A stretch of DNA of 64,000 nt from Asterella californica (taxonomy: Eukaryota > Streptophyta > Marchantiopsida > Marchantiales > Aytoniaceae), in assembly GCA_036924285.1 (NCBI GenBank), contig JAYKYS010000001.1, positions 35,277,501-35,341,500 of the forward strand, given 5' to 3'. Under the pieces are notes generated by a model. The model did not search any database and was not told the origin of the DNA. It saw only the letters and a list, made by a program, of their open reading frames with translations. This document shows positions 20,402 through 30,642 of the stretch, in pieces; positions within the stretch are counted from its first letter, which is position 1; each line of letters begins with the position of its first letter. A program made the position numbers and the translations under genes.

Positions 20402-22250
20402 TCAAGACTCTTCAGCTTCAGCTTCAAATTCATCTTCAACCTCCATTGAGTCTTCAGCTTCATCCTTAGTAAGCTCTGCAATGTTCTGGTCGTCCCCTCT
20501 CCTTCTAAAGAGCTTGATTCTCTTCCCTGCGACTGGTATCTTGAGCACTGCACCATCTAACTCTCTCAAAGAGTATGTGACATTATCATAAACTTCTAAC
20601 ACCACATAAGGTCCGAACCATCTCTTGGAAAACTTTCTGATAGCGCTATGCTGATTATCAAGACTACTATCATAGACTAACACCCAATCACCTTCCTTAA
20701 CTGATTTGGGTCGTAATCTATGCGTTCTATCAAATATGCCTTTGTTTCTCTCTCTAGCAGTCTTTAACCTTTCCACAGCTTTGGCAACATCCTCAGGTCT
20801 TCGTTCTAACTGCTGGATCCTTAATGCAAGAAGATCCTCCGTACTTCTACCATCTTCCCATGGCAAAACATTCCAAGTAGGCACAACCTCCTCAATCGGC
20901 ATCACAGGTTTTTGTCCTAGTATCAACTCTGCTGGCATGTAACCTGTAACGGTACTATGAGTTGTACGATCTGCCCACAAAGCAAATGGTAGCAGTCTAG
21001 GCCATTCACAGATCTTACCCTTGCAAGCTTTTACCAAAGCTTTGATGATTGGCGGATGACCTCTTTCACTCTTGCCATTCCCTAGGATTGTAAGCAGTGG
21101 TTAACGCCAACTTGATTCCCAATCGCTTGAAGAACTCAACTGCTTCTTGTGCATCCAGCTCACTCCTATCTGCAGTGATCTTTCCCACACACCCATACTT
21201 ACAAATAACATCTTCAAGTAGAAAGCGGCAGACACTAGCAGTGGTCTTCGTCCTCAGAGCACAGCCTTCGACTTGGTTAGATAGATCTTCTCTAGCCAAG
21301 ACTAGATACCTCATTTGTCCAAGTCCAAATGGCATAGTTACCAAATCAACTACCCATTTATAATGAATGGCTAATGGATAAGTAGGATGCAATCCATCAC
21401 GATGGCGTACATTGGAGTACATCTGGCAGGGTATACAGGATAAAACAAACTGTACTACATCCTTATACATACCCTTCCACCAATACTTTTCCTTCATCTT
21501 GGCAAATGTAGCCCAAACTCCTCTATGACCGGCCCATAGACTCTCATGAAACTCCTTGATCAGTTGCTGCTGCAATTCCAAGTCACATATCACTCGTTGC
21601 GGTATACCTCCTTGTAGCTTAGGGCGCTTCCATAGATGTACTCCATGTAAAAAGTAACCATAAGCTATTCTACGGATCCTCTTGAAATCTGCATCAGACC
21701 AGCCTTCTTGCCTTTCCAGTGAACTCAAATAGCGCCCAAGATCCAACCACTCGCCATCATACACAGTTTCCTCAAAAAACTCCAACGAGGCTGCAAAACA
21801 GCTTCTATCCCTTCTAGCAAGAGCACTAGAATAGGACTCTGTTCCCACATCCTCCTGATCATCTATCATTTCTTTCTCATCGTAATACCTAGCCCTTGAT
21901 AACATATTTGCCACAGGATTGTCCTTCCCTGCAATATGTCTAAACTCTGGGTTCAAGGACTTGATATATGCTATCCACCTCAACATAGCAATATCTGGAG
22001 TTGTACAGTTAGTGATCATTCCCAAGAGAGGTAAACAATCTGTCTCCACAACCACATGTGCTCCTATCAAGTATTCCTTATCACTCTTCAACGCAGTAAC
22101 TACTCCCCATAGCTCTCTCTTGACCTGAGGGTAGTCCCTCTGCCGTGAACTTAATACCTTAGCACCAAAACGCACCACATATCTATTTCCATCCTCATCG
22201 TCTTGTCCTACAACCCATCCAATGCCAATGGTGGTGAAGCCAAAAGATCC
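20402..22250 (-). pseudogene. Element B RNase H and integrase, frameshifted
   Basis: The piece from about 22250 to 21066 has an RNase H region (GIGWVVGQDDEDG, KRELWGVVTAL, ETDCLPLL, KDNPVANMLSRARY). The integrase zinc finger follows (HESLWAGHRG, then CIPC), then core residues WVVDLVTMP and ITADRSELDAQEA. It breaks at AYNPREWQE near 21066-21085, where two G appear to be missing. The next frame (to 20402) continues with the rest of the core (LPFALWADRTTHSTVTGYMPAEL) and the basic C-terminal region (WFGPYVVLEVYDNVTY) and ends in an acidic tail. The motifs match a Ty3/gypsy lineage with FLDDVPIKG-type RT. It is non-functional as it stands. Confidence 0.88.
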
Positions 22251-23790
22251 TTCAACTTCCTCATAGACTCGCTTTGCTCCTCTTGCCACTGAAATCTTTG
22301 CCCCTTCCTCAGCAACTTGTACAACGGATCTGCTACATGTGCAAAGTGTGGAATCCATATATGATAAAACACACATGCACCTAGAAATCTTCTCACCTCA
22401 ATAACCGATCCACACGTCTCTTTCATCATTCGAATGACGTCAACCTTGTTTGGACAAGGTTTCCGACCATAAGATCCACATAGGTGCCTCACAATCAACA
22501 CCTCCTGTTCTCCAAATACAGACTTTGCTCCTGATAAAGTCAAATGAACCTCCTCCAGTCGACTCAGTATCTTATCACAGTCAGCTATGTGATCTACAAC
22601 AAACTTACGGCACCCCCTCTGATCCATTACCTCATTCTTCTCCTCCTCAGCACATCCTTTGATCGGCACATCATCAAGGAATGGCATAGTTTTTTCAGGA
22701 ATGAAGTCCCTCAAAACTTTGTTCATGCCATTCATCATATGTGCTACCGAATTGGTAGCACCTTGCGGTAAGGTGCACATCCTTAGTAACCCTAAAGGTG
22801 TCCTCATTGTAGTCAAGTCTCTACTTTCAGAGGATAACTGAAACTGATCATAACCTGAATATAAGTCTCCCATCAAAATAGATAGCACGACCAGCAAAAG
22901 CCTCTGCAAACTCGTCTACAATAGGTCCTATACCCATGTTTCTGATAGTTACCTTGTTAACTGGTTGCATATCTTGAATGAATCTCAAAGTTGCACTTTT
23001 CTTCGGAACAGTAAACCATCTGCTAGAATAGGGAGCTATAGATGGTTCCAAGATACCCATCCTAATCCTCTCATTGAGCAGTCTATCAGCTTTGCCAGAT
23101 GAGCTCTAGGCATAGGGATAGGACGTAGATTCCAAGACACATGCGGTATAGTAAAGATTACCATAGGTGCAACTACACTTGGATCTACACATCCTACTTC
23201 ATGTGACTCAAATGCAAACGCCTTACCATGCCTAGATAGCATCTCCCTGAAGCTCTTCTTCTCTTGCTCAGTAAGAAATCCATCACCTCCAATCCTCAGC
23301 TCCTTCAGTGTTGTTTTTGTGAACTGGTGCCCAATTCTTCTCGATCCTCTGAGCGTCGGCTCTCGTGCAGCTTGCTCCATCTTCTGATTGTAATCGAGTG
23401 ATAAAGGCAAAGCCACTGGTTTGACTTTCTTTGCCACTGACTTGTACTTGGTCTCCACATACACCTCTTGCCGATCTATAAACTTATCAATTACATCATA
23501 AAGCTCCTTGGAGCTCACTCTCACCACTCTATCTACATCATCTATAGAACTTTCTACTATAGATTTCAACTCCCCTATAGTATCTACCAAATACTGCTCT
23601 TCAAACACTCCAGATATGTATTCATCTCCTGCTAACTCTCCACTGTCCCACAAAGACTGCTGTACACACTTCACATGTTGCCTCTCAAACCTCTTCAGAT
23701 TCTCAACCTTCCTATAACACACTAATCCACATGACGTCAATCTTAAGAAGCTAGAGGATAAAGCTTCCTGCTCTACTTGATCAGACGAGA
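22208..23790 (-). pseudogene. Element B reverse transcriptase, broken into several frames
   Basis: The coding region continues from the gag-protease ORF through at least three frame changes (near 23790, 23045 and 22880). Segment 23740-23036 is a linker leading into RT. Segment 23060-22848 carries SSRWFTVPKKSATLRFIQDMQPVN. Segment 22909-22208 carries GDLYSGYDQFQL, the TLPQGATNS variant of the fingers/palm motif and the catalytic FLDDVPIKG, followed by LTLSGAKSVFGEQEV and RRFLGACVFYHIWIPHFAHVADPLY. Another frame change near 22240 leads into RNase H. The original was probably one polyprotein. It is decayed and cannot be translated whole. Confidence 0.9.
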
Positions 23791-23799
23791 ATCCTATCT

Positions 23800-26166
23800 C
23801 TACTGTACCGTTGAAGTCTCGCTCTTCAATGGTACTCTGCCAAAACCCCTAGACTCTTTAAACTCCTGAGTAATCTTAGGTAGTGGACGGTCTCTCAAGC
23901 TATCACGATTCCTCTCATGTTCTGCAGCAACGGTCAAAAACTGAACAGCTCTTCTGCCATCTCTACTACGTATCCTAGCATAGGCTGAACCATCATCCAT
24001 AACTCGTGTCTCCATTCTAACAGCAGTAATGTAAGGCTGCCCTAGAATGATAGGATAGGTTGACATGTCTTGTACAAAGAAATTCTGAACATCACTGATG
24101 TCACCCACAGTTACCTTGATGTTGGAACAAGCACCATAGAGTTCTCCCCTCTGGTTGTTAGCAGCACGGATAAGCCATCCATGATCGGTGTCTATGGGCC
24201 ACCTTCCACGCTTGTACAGCTCCTTAGACATCAGATTAATCTCTGAGCCGTGATCAATCAATGCCATCACAGGTTCCTCCTGATCTCCCAACTTCACCAA
24301 GGTCTCTGTGGTTGCTCTTGCCCAATGGTTGTGAGAGTAATGGCTCTTCTGCGATGCTTCCACCTCATCTTCAAACCTCACGTGCTGATACGAACTCCCC
24401 TCTGATACTTGAGAGCAGTAACCAGCAATCTCATCTTCCTCATCCTCCGACAGTTTGGTCCTTAGAGCGTTAAGCGTAGCTGCTTCACCCAAAATCTGAC
24501 GTTTCCTCTTGATGATATCTATGATAACCTCATGGAACTCACGCTTTGCTATCCCAAGAATCTCACCCAGAGTAAACTCAACCTTCCCATTCAAGATACG
24601 ATTCTCTAACACCTGCTTCAAGTCTGTAGCAATCTCAATGTCAGACTGAAGTTTGTATGCAGGCATCTTATCCTTCTCCTTGCTTCTCTCCTTCTCCTTT
24701 GGTGTTGTAGATGGTAGATCCTCCATAGTTTCCTCCCGAGTAGGTGTTGTCTCCTGCCTTGTCTCTGGTCTAGCCCTTTCACTCCTTGTAGCAGGTCGTT
24801 TGGCTGTAGAAGCCTCACCTGCATCCTCCCTCCTGCGTTTTTCTTCTAGTACAGCTTCATGCTGACTTCTTGCAACATAAGCATGCACTGACATAGTATC
24901 CACGGGATCATTCCATCCTGTAGCTTCTCGAATTGAATTGCCAACCCTTCGTAGCACATCCTTGTCTAGCTCTGTTCTAGCTACGGACCGCACTACATCA
25001 GACCACAATCCAGTAGTCTCTTTCTCTCTCTCCATCTCCACTTTCACTCCACAGGTAGCAGCATTCACAAGAGAAACAACATGTGATGCTGATATCTCAT
25101 TCACAAGCCTCTTCATACCACCCTTGCCAAAGTTGGTTCCCAACATCATCCCAGTCTCTCTCAGATGGATCTTACCATCTTTGAAGAAGATCAGATCCTT
25201 TCTCAACGCATCTGAAAACTCTCCACAATCTCTTCTTACATGGTCTAGGCTATCACACCATATACAACGATGAACGAAGCCTTCTCTCATCTGAGGTCTC
25301 TGCATAGCAGGCTGTACATTCTGCTCCTTCTCTTCTAACCTAGTGAGCTTAAGCTTAAGCTCCTTCATACCCTTAATCAGTTCATCAAGCGGTGAGTCTT
25401 CCTCTCTAGCAATTACCAAAGTGGGCTTAGTAGGCAATTGCTTGATAGGAATTATCAGAGGTGCTGCTTCACTTACCACCACCTTGTCCCTTCTTCTCTG
25501 TCTCTTGGCCAGCAAAGAAACAGCCTCTTCAACCTCTTTCCAGTCAATCTTCAATCCTCTCTCCTCACTCTTGTCTTCCAGCTCAAGCTTCTCCTGAATA
25601 GTCACGTCCGCTGCTTGTAGGAAAAGCTCTGTCTTCTCCACCTCTAGTGTAAGCTTCTCTGTCCTAGAAAGCTGAGCATATTGACGATCAAACTCTCTTA
25701 ACAACTCATTTACAGACAAACCTTTGTTAGGCTTCACCACCCACTCCAAGAATGTTCTCTTGGTCACCCTCTCTGAATCTTCAGTGTAGTACTCCTCCTT
25801 CAAAGCTCGCATAAAGCTCTCCCAACTCTGTCCTTGCTGCTGCTTGAGCTCCTTCACACGCCCACGAATCTCAGGGACAACAGCAAGCTCAAAGTTCTCC
25901 ACCATCTCCTTCTCAGGCACCTTGTTCACCTCCATCTCCCTAGCATAGTATCGCACATACTTGGAAATATCTGTACCCTTGAACTGGTCCATCTGGTGCA
26001 CCACAGATTGCAACGCCTTGGTTGATAACACCTCCTTCCTCTCTGTGCTCTGCTGCTGCTGCATAAACATGTGAAAAGCTTGGAACATCTTCATCGTAAC
26101 AGCATCCAACTGAGCAAGTTGCTGAGCAGCAGCAGCACCTCCACTTGATGATCCTTGGTTGGTCAT
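23800..26166 (-). CDS. Element B Gag-protease polyprotein
   Basis: A 788-residue intact frame starting at ATG 26166, 48 bases after the primer site. Residues 1-300 are Gag: Gln-rich start, KYVRYYAREMEVN, then a long helical and charged stretch. A CCHC knuckle (CIWCDSLDHVRRDC) is at 301-314, followed by a conserved MLGTNFGKGGMKRL patch. Residues 430-510 are charged and disordered. A retropepsin-like domain follows, with ALIDHGSEINLMS (D-H-G at 638-640) and YPIILGQPYI as the flap/ILG-like strand. D-H-G replaces the usual D-T/S-G. I recall the same variant in some other Ty3/gypsy elements, so it is not necessarily inactivating. The frame ends at 23800, where pol shifts. Confidence 0.88.
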   Translation of the reverse strand: MTNQGSSSGGAAAAQQLAQLDAVTMKMFQAFHMFMQQQQSTERKEVLSTKALQSVVHQMDQFKGTDISKYVRYYAREMEVNKVPEKEMVENFELAVVPEIRGRVKELKQQQGQSWESFMRALKEEYYTEDSERVTKRTFLEWVVKPNKGLSVNELLREFDRQYAQLSRTEKLTLEVEKTELFLQAADVTIQEKLELEDKSEERGLKIDWKEVEEAVSLLAKRQRRRDKVVVSEAAPLIIPIKQLPTKPTLVIAREEDSPLDELIKGMKELKLKLTRLEEKEQNVQPAMQRPQMREGFVHRCIWCDSLDHVRRDCGEFSDALRKDLIFFKDGKIHLRETGMMLGTNFGKGGMKRLVNEISASHVVSLVNAATCGVKVEMEREKETTGLWSDVVRSVARTELDKDVLRRVGNSIREATGWNDPVDTMSVHAYVARSQHEAVLEEKRRREDAGEASTAKRPATRSERARPETRQETTPTREETMEDLPSTTPKEKERSKEKDKMPAYKLQSDIEIATDLKQVLENRILNGKVEFTLGEILGIAKREFHEVIIDIIKRKRQILGEAATLNALRTKLSEDEEDEIAGYCSQVSEGSSYQHVRFEDEVEASQKSHYSHNHWARATTETLVKLGDQEEPVMALIDHGSEINLMSKELYKRGRWPIDTDHGWLIRAANNQRGELYGACSNIKVTVGDISDVQNFFVQDMSTYPIILGQPYITAVRMETRVMDDGSAYARIRSRDGRRAVQFLTVAAEHERNRDSLRDRPLPKITQEFKESRGFGRVPLKSETSTVQ

Positions 26167-26213
26167 GATATCTGATCCTGTAACACTCTCAAGAAAACTC
26201 CCACCCTAGGTGT

Positions 26214-26231
26214 TTCACGTCGAGTTCACCA
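26214..26231 (-). promoter_or_regulatory. Primer-binding site, tRNA-Trp type
   Basis: The plus strand reads ttcacgtcgagttcacca, which matches the 3' end of plant nuclear tRNA-Trp as I recall it (ttcacgtcgggttcacca) with one difference. On the minus strand this lies 12 bases after the LTR end (26244). Confidence 0.65.
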
Positions 26232-26243
26232 AAAAAGAGAGTA

Positions 26244-27616
26244 TGTCGGAGTGTGATCCGTCTACCTAGGAAAACGCCGGGCTTCTGGCTGTGGTTGTTT
26301 ACTCAAGAGGTTGGCTTTCAGGTCACAATAGGAGCTATAAACACTCACACAGGAGTGTAGGATCCTCTAATATGCTCAAAAAGTGAAATTTAGATCTCAC
26401 TAGTAGTAATAGGTTTAGACGGTGAACTTTGGCACTCAAAGAGAGGAAAACTATGAAGGTTTAGACTTCTAAACTTCCCCTACATGTAAATGAGGTACTA
26501 CTGAACACACACACGAAGTTTCAGCCTGAGATTGAATTCTAGCACCGAGATGTTGACAGAAAAGTTCTGAGTAAGAGAATTATGGCAATTTCTGGTACAT
26601 AGACAGCTATTCTGACCTAGAACAGAGAATTGGCTCAAATTGAATTTCAAGTACTCTCACAGTATTTGAAGTCTACAGGATAATGAACATCCCTGTGAAG
26701 TTGGGACTCCTGAATGTACACAGAACTCCAGATCTCCTCCTCTGAAGTCGCTGCTCTAAATTAAGAGCTTTTCAGACCCCCTCTGCTTCAGCGGCCGCCC
26801 TGAATTACTCAATCACTCAAATGATTCGAATCTTTTTGGACAGTCGTAGCTTACCTGACAGTGAACGCAACCACGAAGTTTTGAAGTGATTTCCTCAATT
26901 CTGCTGCAATTGGCACCGAAAACCCCAAAATCAACAAAAGTGACGCAGTTTTGACACAATCTGAACTTCAATTGGGCATAACTCCTTGTTTATTGATCCA
27001 AATCGAGCAAACATTTCACTGACAGTGCTTGCACGACGAGCTCTCTCTTCCTGTGCTCTCAGATTTCGAAGATACCTCACCAAATGCTCGAACTCCACTC
27101 TAGAGCTTTGTTTCTAAACTTAGAGTTTTACAAAAGACAAAAATGGACCAATGGGAGTTCATAGCTCCACTTGGCTGTTCTTTTGTGCCTTAAACTACCT
27201 GGTAACTTATCTACACTCATAGGCTACCACGTGAAGCCCCCTAGAGTGCCACGTAAAACTTAAACTACCTAAAATGACACATAGCCCTGAAAAATAGCTT
27301 AAATTAGCTAGAAAGCGTGCATGGGCGACAAGTAAGTACAACCCATGAGCTCAAACCCCTATCAGCATGGAAATCCTAAGTTATGTACATTGAATGTCAT
27401 AGACAAATAAGAAGTCACTTGCACAAGCGCACAAATGCTTGAACAAGATAACTAACATACTATCAGCCTACTAGGACTCAAAATAGTGTTAACACCGTAT
27501 GCAAAGGTGTCAAACATATACATAAAGGACTAGAAGTAATATGAGCTAACTTCTAGAACTACCAAATCTAAGCGTCGGAGTAGAAGTCAAGCATGTAGCC
27601 ACCAAATGGCGCGACA
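26244..27616 (-). repeat. Element B 5' LTR, 1,373 bp, intact
   Basis: On the plus strand it runs from tgtcggag to gcgaca. It is the uninterrupted copy that shows the pre-insertion sequence at A's target (ggctttcaggtcac). No ORF of note. Confidence 0.93.
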
Positions 27617-27620
27617 ACGG
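27617..27620. repeat. Target-site duplication of element B, right copy
   Basis: acgg, identical to 3024-3027. Only 25 bases separate it from the MULE's own target duplication. Confidence 0.8.
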
Positions 27621-27645
27621 TATGTTTACATTTTTTCTACCTTTT

Positions 27646-27654
27646 GTGCTAGTT
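27646..27654. repeat. 9-bp target-site duplication of the MULE, left copy
   Basis: gtgctagtt is repeated exactly at 43486-43494 on the other side of the inverted repeats. Nine bases is the hallmark length for Mutator-superfamily insertion. Confidence 0.92.
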
Positions 27655-27797
27655 CAGCAATTTACTTGATCGGACCCTAGAACGAATCGCGGACTTGATC
27701 GGACCCCTCTTATAATTCTCTTCTTGATCGGACCTCCAACCTGCAATAGCACGTAAAGCAAGTAATTGTGCCATGTAAGAGTACAGCTCGGACTGTA
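27655..27797 (+). repeat. Left terminal inverted repeat of the MULE
   Basis: Begins cagcaatttacttgatcgga and matches the reverse complement of 43337-43485 with scattered differences. It contains three copies of cttgatcgga about 30 bases apart, and the right end has the same three. Such subterminal repeats are plausible transposase-binding sites. Confidence 0.92.
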
Positions 27798-27913
27798 GAA
27801 GCCAGACGACGAAGACGCGAGAATAGAAGTTCAGAAATTCAAGCTTGCTTCACATTGTTGAGAACTGACAGAAACGTCGTGTTACAAAAGCGGAAGAGCT
27901 TGAGAGTTCTTGA

Positions 27914-28203
27914 GCGGAAGAACTTGAGCGCGTTGAATCGAAGGCGGGAGAGCTTGAGAGATTGAGTAGAGGCGGAAGAGCTTGAGCGCGTTGAATCGAA
28001 GGCGGGAGAGCTTGAGAGATTGAGTAGAGGCAGAAGAGCTTGAGCGAGTTGAATCGAAGACGGGAGAGCTTGAGAGATTGAGTAGAGGCGGAAGAGCTTG
28101 AGCGCGTTGAATCGAAGGCGGAAGAGCTTCAGAGATTGAGTAGAGGCGGAAGAGCTTGAGCACGTTGAATCGAAGGCGAGAGAGCTTGAGAAATTGAGTA
28201 GAG
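27914..28203 (+). repeat. Five tandem copies of a 58-bp unit
   Basis: Units start at 27914, 27972, 28030, 28088 and 28146, each 58 bp, beginning gcggaagagcttgagcgcgt and ending gattgagtagag. Each has two diverged half-units (gcggaagagcttgag and gcgggagagcttgag). The array lies between the left TIR and the RPA-like fragment. Confidence 0.92.
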
Positions 28204-28257
28204 GTGACAGAACTCCGGAATGTGTTCGTTGGCAGAACTTGAAGAGTTATAAGTAAT

Positions 28258-28968
28258 ATGCCTTGCATGTGGGTGGTAGCTTCTATTCAGCGCATAATCA
28301 AAAATCGGAAGTGGAGTTCTATATCGTATGTGGCTTGTAATTTTCCAGGGTGTTTCAAGCAAGTGGTAGAACATACACAAACCTGCTGTGCAAAGAAGGT
28401 GCTATATTTCAATCACTCGCAATCTGATAGTAGGAAGACTTGGCACGCTTGTGGTCAGAGGGGAAGTAAAGACAATATCGGTTTCATTTAGGATTGATCG
28501 ATTATAGTGTAAGTGATCGTCCAGAAGCAGTCTTATCCATAGCTATTGTGTGGAGTATTGGAGAAAAATTATTAGGGATCACTGCGGAAGAGTTTGAGAA
28601 GTTATCTTCGGATGAACAAGATTGTTTGCAAAAAGAAATGGCGATTCAAAATAGGTATGAACACGAAACAAAATCGGTTTACCGTGTTCGACGTGGAGCA
28701 GGAGATAGAGGAGTTAGATGAGTTCGAAGACGCTATAGAAGATCTTGCCACTGTCATGGATAGTGTGACATTTTATCCTTCAGTAGAAAGTGAAATGTCT
28801 ACAGTGGGTAATACTGCAGAGCTTGTTGAGATAGAGCGTTTACACTCTCAGGTACTGGCACTAGTTGAAAAATCAGAAGAGACTGAACAGAGCTTAGAAG
28901 GTATTGCTCAAAATTTGCATGCTGTAATAGAGCTAAGACGCCAAGAGAAAGAAGAACTGTTAGAATGA
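28258..28968 (+). pseudogene. RPA1-like DNA-binding domain C fragment, frameshifted
   Basis: Three overlapping frames read as one degenerate coding region. The first has a zinc-ribbon-like start, YVACNFPGCFKQVV followed by a CC pair. The second reads IGEKLLGITAEEFEKLSSDEQ, which resembles the RPA1 C-terminal OB fold (a Gly-Glu-x-Leu-Leu-Gly helix). The third continues WRFKIGMNTKQNRFTVFDVE, like the final OB strand, and then a coiled-coil-like acidic tail to 28968. RPA1 binds single-stranded DNA in replication and repair. Only the C-terminal quarter is present, and TAG/TAA and frame changes (28489-28491 and about 28640-28720) make it non-functional. The assignment rests on motif recall and needs a profile search. 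Confidence 0.45.
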
Positions 28969-29169
28969 GTAGAGGCATTACGGAAATTGAAAGAGTTGTA
29001 GGATGATTGTAAATCGAACCAAGTGTTAATGGTTCATCGATTTTATAATAAAGTTGAATTGAATACAGTTTTCAGAACTCAGATAGGCATGTGCTTTCCA
29101 GAGAAAACTAATAATCTTTGCTCCCTGTTCATGTCACATGTCGTGAACACCCTATACAAAACATTATCC

Positions 29170-29485
29170 AGTGGGAGACGAAACAGATATGTTTCGCTCA
29201 CTCGGTAGACGAGACATACATGTTTCGTCTCCCACACATAACCCAGTGGACGAAACAGAGAGTGTTTTGCCTCGTGACGATTACTCGGGTGCACTTTGCA
29301 AAGACGAAACATGATGTTTTGCCCTCTGACGTTGGGGTACACTTTGCAGAGGGCGAAACATGATGTTTCGCCTTCTAATGTTGAGTCACGAAAGGTACCT
29401 TTGCGAGTAGTCGTCGTATCCTTTCGCGAATTAATGTCAGAGGACGAAACACGATGTTTCGTCCTGTCACGAGACGAAACACGAG
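29170..29485. repeat. Palindrome cluster 1 (gaaacat...atgtttc family)
   Basis: Five or more imperfect copies of the palindrome cgaaacatnatgtttcg, some degenerate, in about 315 bp, for example near 29177, 29211, 29307, 29355, 29445 and 29473. The same palindrome dominates cluster 2 at 32.95-33.6 kb, on the other side of the FCP1-like gene. Confidence 0.8.
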
Positions 29486-29647
29486 GTCTGGACGCCCAAA
29501 CCCTTAATCTTTGAAAAAGCTTTGTAGCGAGTTTTCCGGTCGCTTTACAAAATCTCTGCAGGAAGTGCAAGAAATAAACCAAGTAATTGCTTGTGGTTCA
29601 TGGAAGTTTTTTATCCCTGCGGCATGAAAACTATTCGTCGTCCTCCT

Positions 29648-30025
29648 AACCTCGATGTCCACCTACTGCTTCTCCCAGCCCAGCCAACCTGTACCTCAGC
29701 ATCCCGATATCTCCAAATCCGAGTATAGTGGAAAAGAATCCAGAATTGCTTGGAGCCGAGTATCGCTGATGTTTACTCGGCTCCGATCAATACTGGATTA
29801 TTTTTTCAGAAACGCATGTTTCGTGGAAAAGCGTGCTCTTAACCTCGATGTTCACCTACAGCTTCTCCCAAGCCCAGCCATCCTGTACCTCAACCTCCCG
29901 ATCCTCCCGATATCTCCAAATGAGAGTATAGTGGAAAAGAATCCAACATTGCTTGGAGTCGAGTATCGATGATGTGTACTCAGCTCCAATCAATACTGGA
30001 TTCTTTTTCAGAAACGCATGTTTCG
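29648..30025 (+). repeat. Two-copy direct repeat, unit about 190 bp
   Basis: The segment beginning aacctcgatgtccacctac (29648) recurs from 29841 with substitutions and a small insertion. Both copies end in cagaaacgcatgtttcg, another member of the palindrome family. No coding function seen. Confidence 0.85.
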
Positions 30026-30029
30026 CCAA

Positions 30030-30640
30030 ATAGATTGAACCGGGAGAAGTTAGTTTTCTGGCTATGTGTAATGCTCCGAGCTTCAGGTTGTGAACTTACA
30101 TACAAGCTTTACATGCATGTTTCAGACAGAGCAAGAGGAAATTAAGTAACATTTAAGAATGTAAGCAAGGTGTTTTGTTTATGATAAGATGATATTTTAA
30201 TATTTATAATGATTTAAGAAATGGATAATATTACTCACTCAAATGAGCAAGAGAACGTTACGTAACATTTATGATAACGTTCAATCATATAATTTTTACA
30301 TATCGATATAGTTTCATCTAAATAGAGTAATGATTTTGATTATCATTTTGACATTCTAAAAGGATAGGAGTACACTTATTCTGCCTTGAGTACAAACCCT
30401 CTCTGTAATATTTAAAATCCCTCGTTTCTTTTTGTGTTCTTCTGCTTTCGCTCAAACAACCCTTCACAGGACAAACTAGTAAACTAGTGTAGCTTAGCAT
30501 GGAATAATGAAAATGAATATTACAAAATATAACTGTTTACAAGGTAAAGTTATGGACTTCTTCATATAATATTAATATAGAGTGAGTGTCTCATTATATG
30601 AAAAATATCATATAATGAATGAACAAAAAAGAGGAATATG
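30030..30640. other. AT-rich spacer inside the MULE
   Basis: No gene or strong repeat found between the 190-bp duplication and the end of the FCP1-like gene. It may hold that gene's 3' untranslated region and terminator. Confidence 0.5.
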
Positions 30641-30642
30641 TC

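Larger units (their letters stand above)
3028..27616 (-). mobile_element. Element B: Ty3/gypsy LTR retrotransposon, minus strand, interrupted by element A
   Basis: The element runs right to left: 5' LTR 26244-27616, tRNA-Trp-type primer site 26214-26231, gag-protease ORF 26166-23800, reverse transcriptase, RNase H and integrase down to 20402, polypurine tract 20354-20371, then the 3' LTR. That LTR is split into 19063-20353 and 3028-3107 by element A. The reassembled left LTR is 1,371 bp and the right LTR 1,373 bp. They differ by small scattered changes that I judge at a few percent by eye. The domain order protease-RT-RNase H-integrase is that of Ty3/gypsy. Several frameshifts in pol make it non-autonomous today. 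Without the 15.95-kb insertion it would be about 8.6 kb. Confidence 0.92.
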
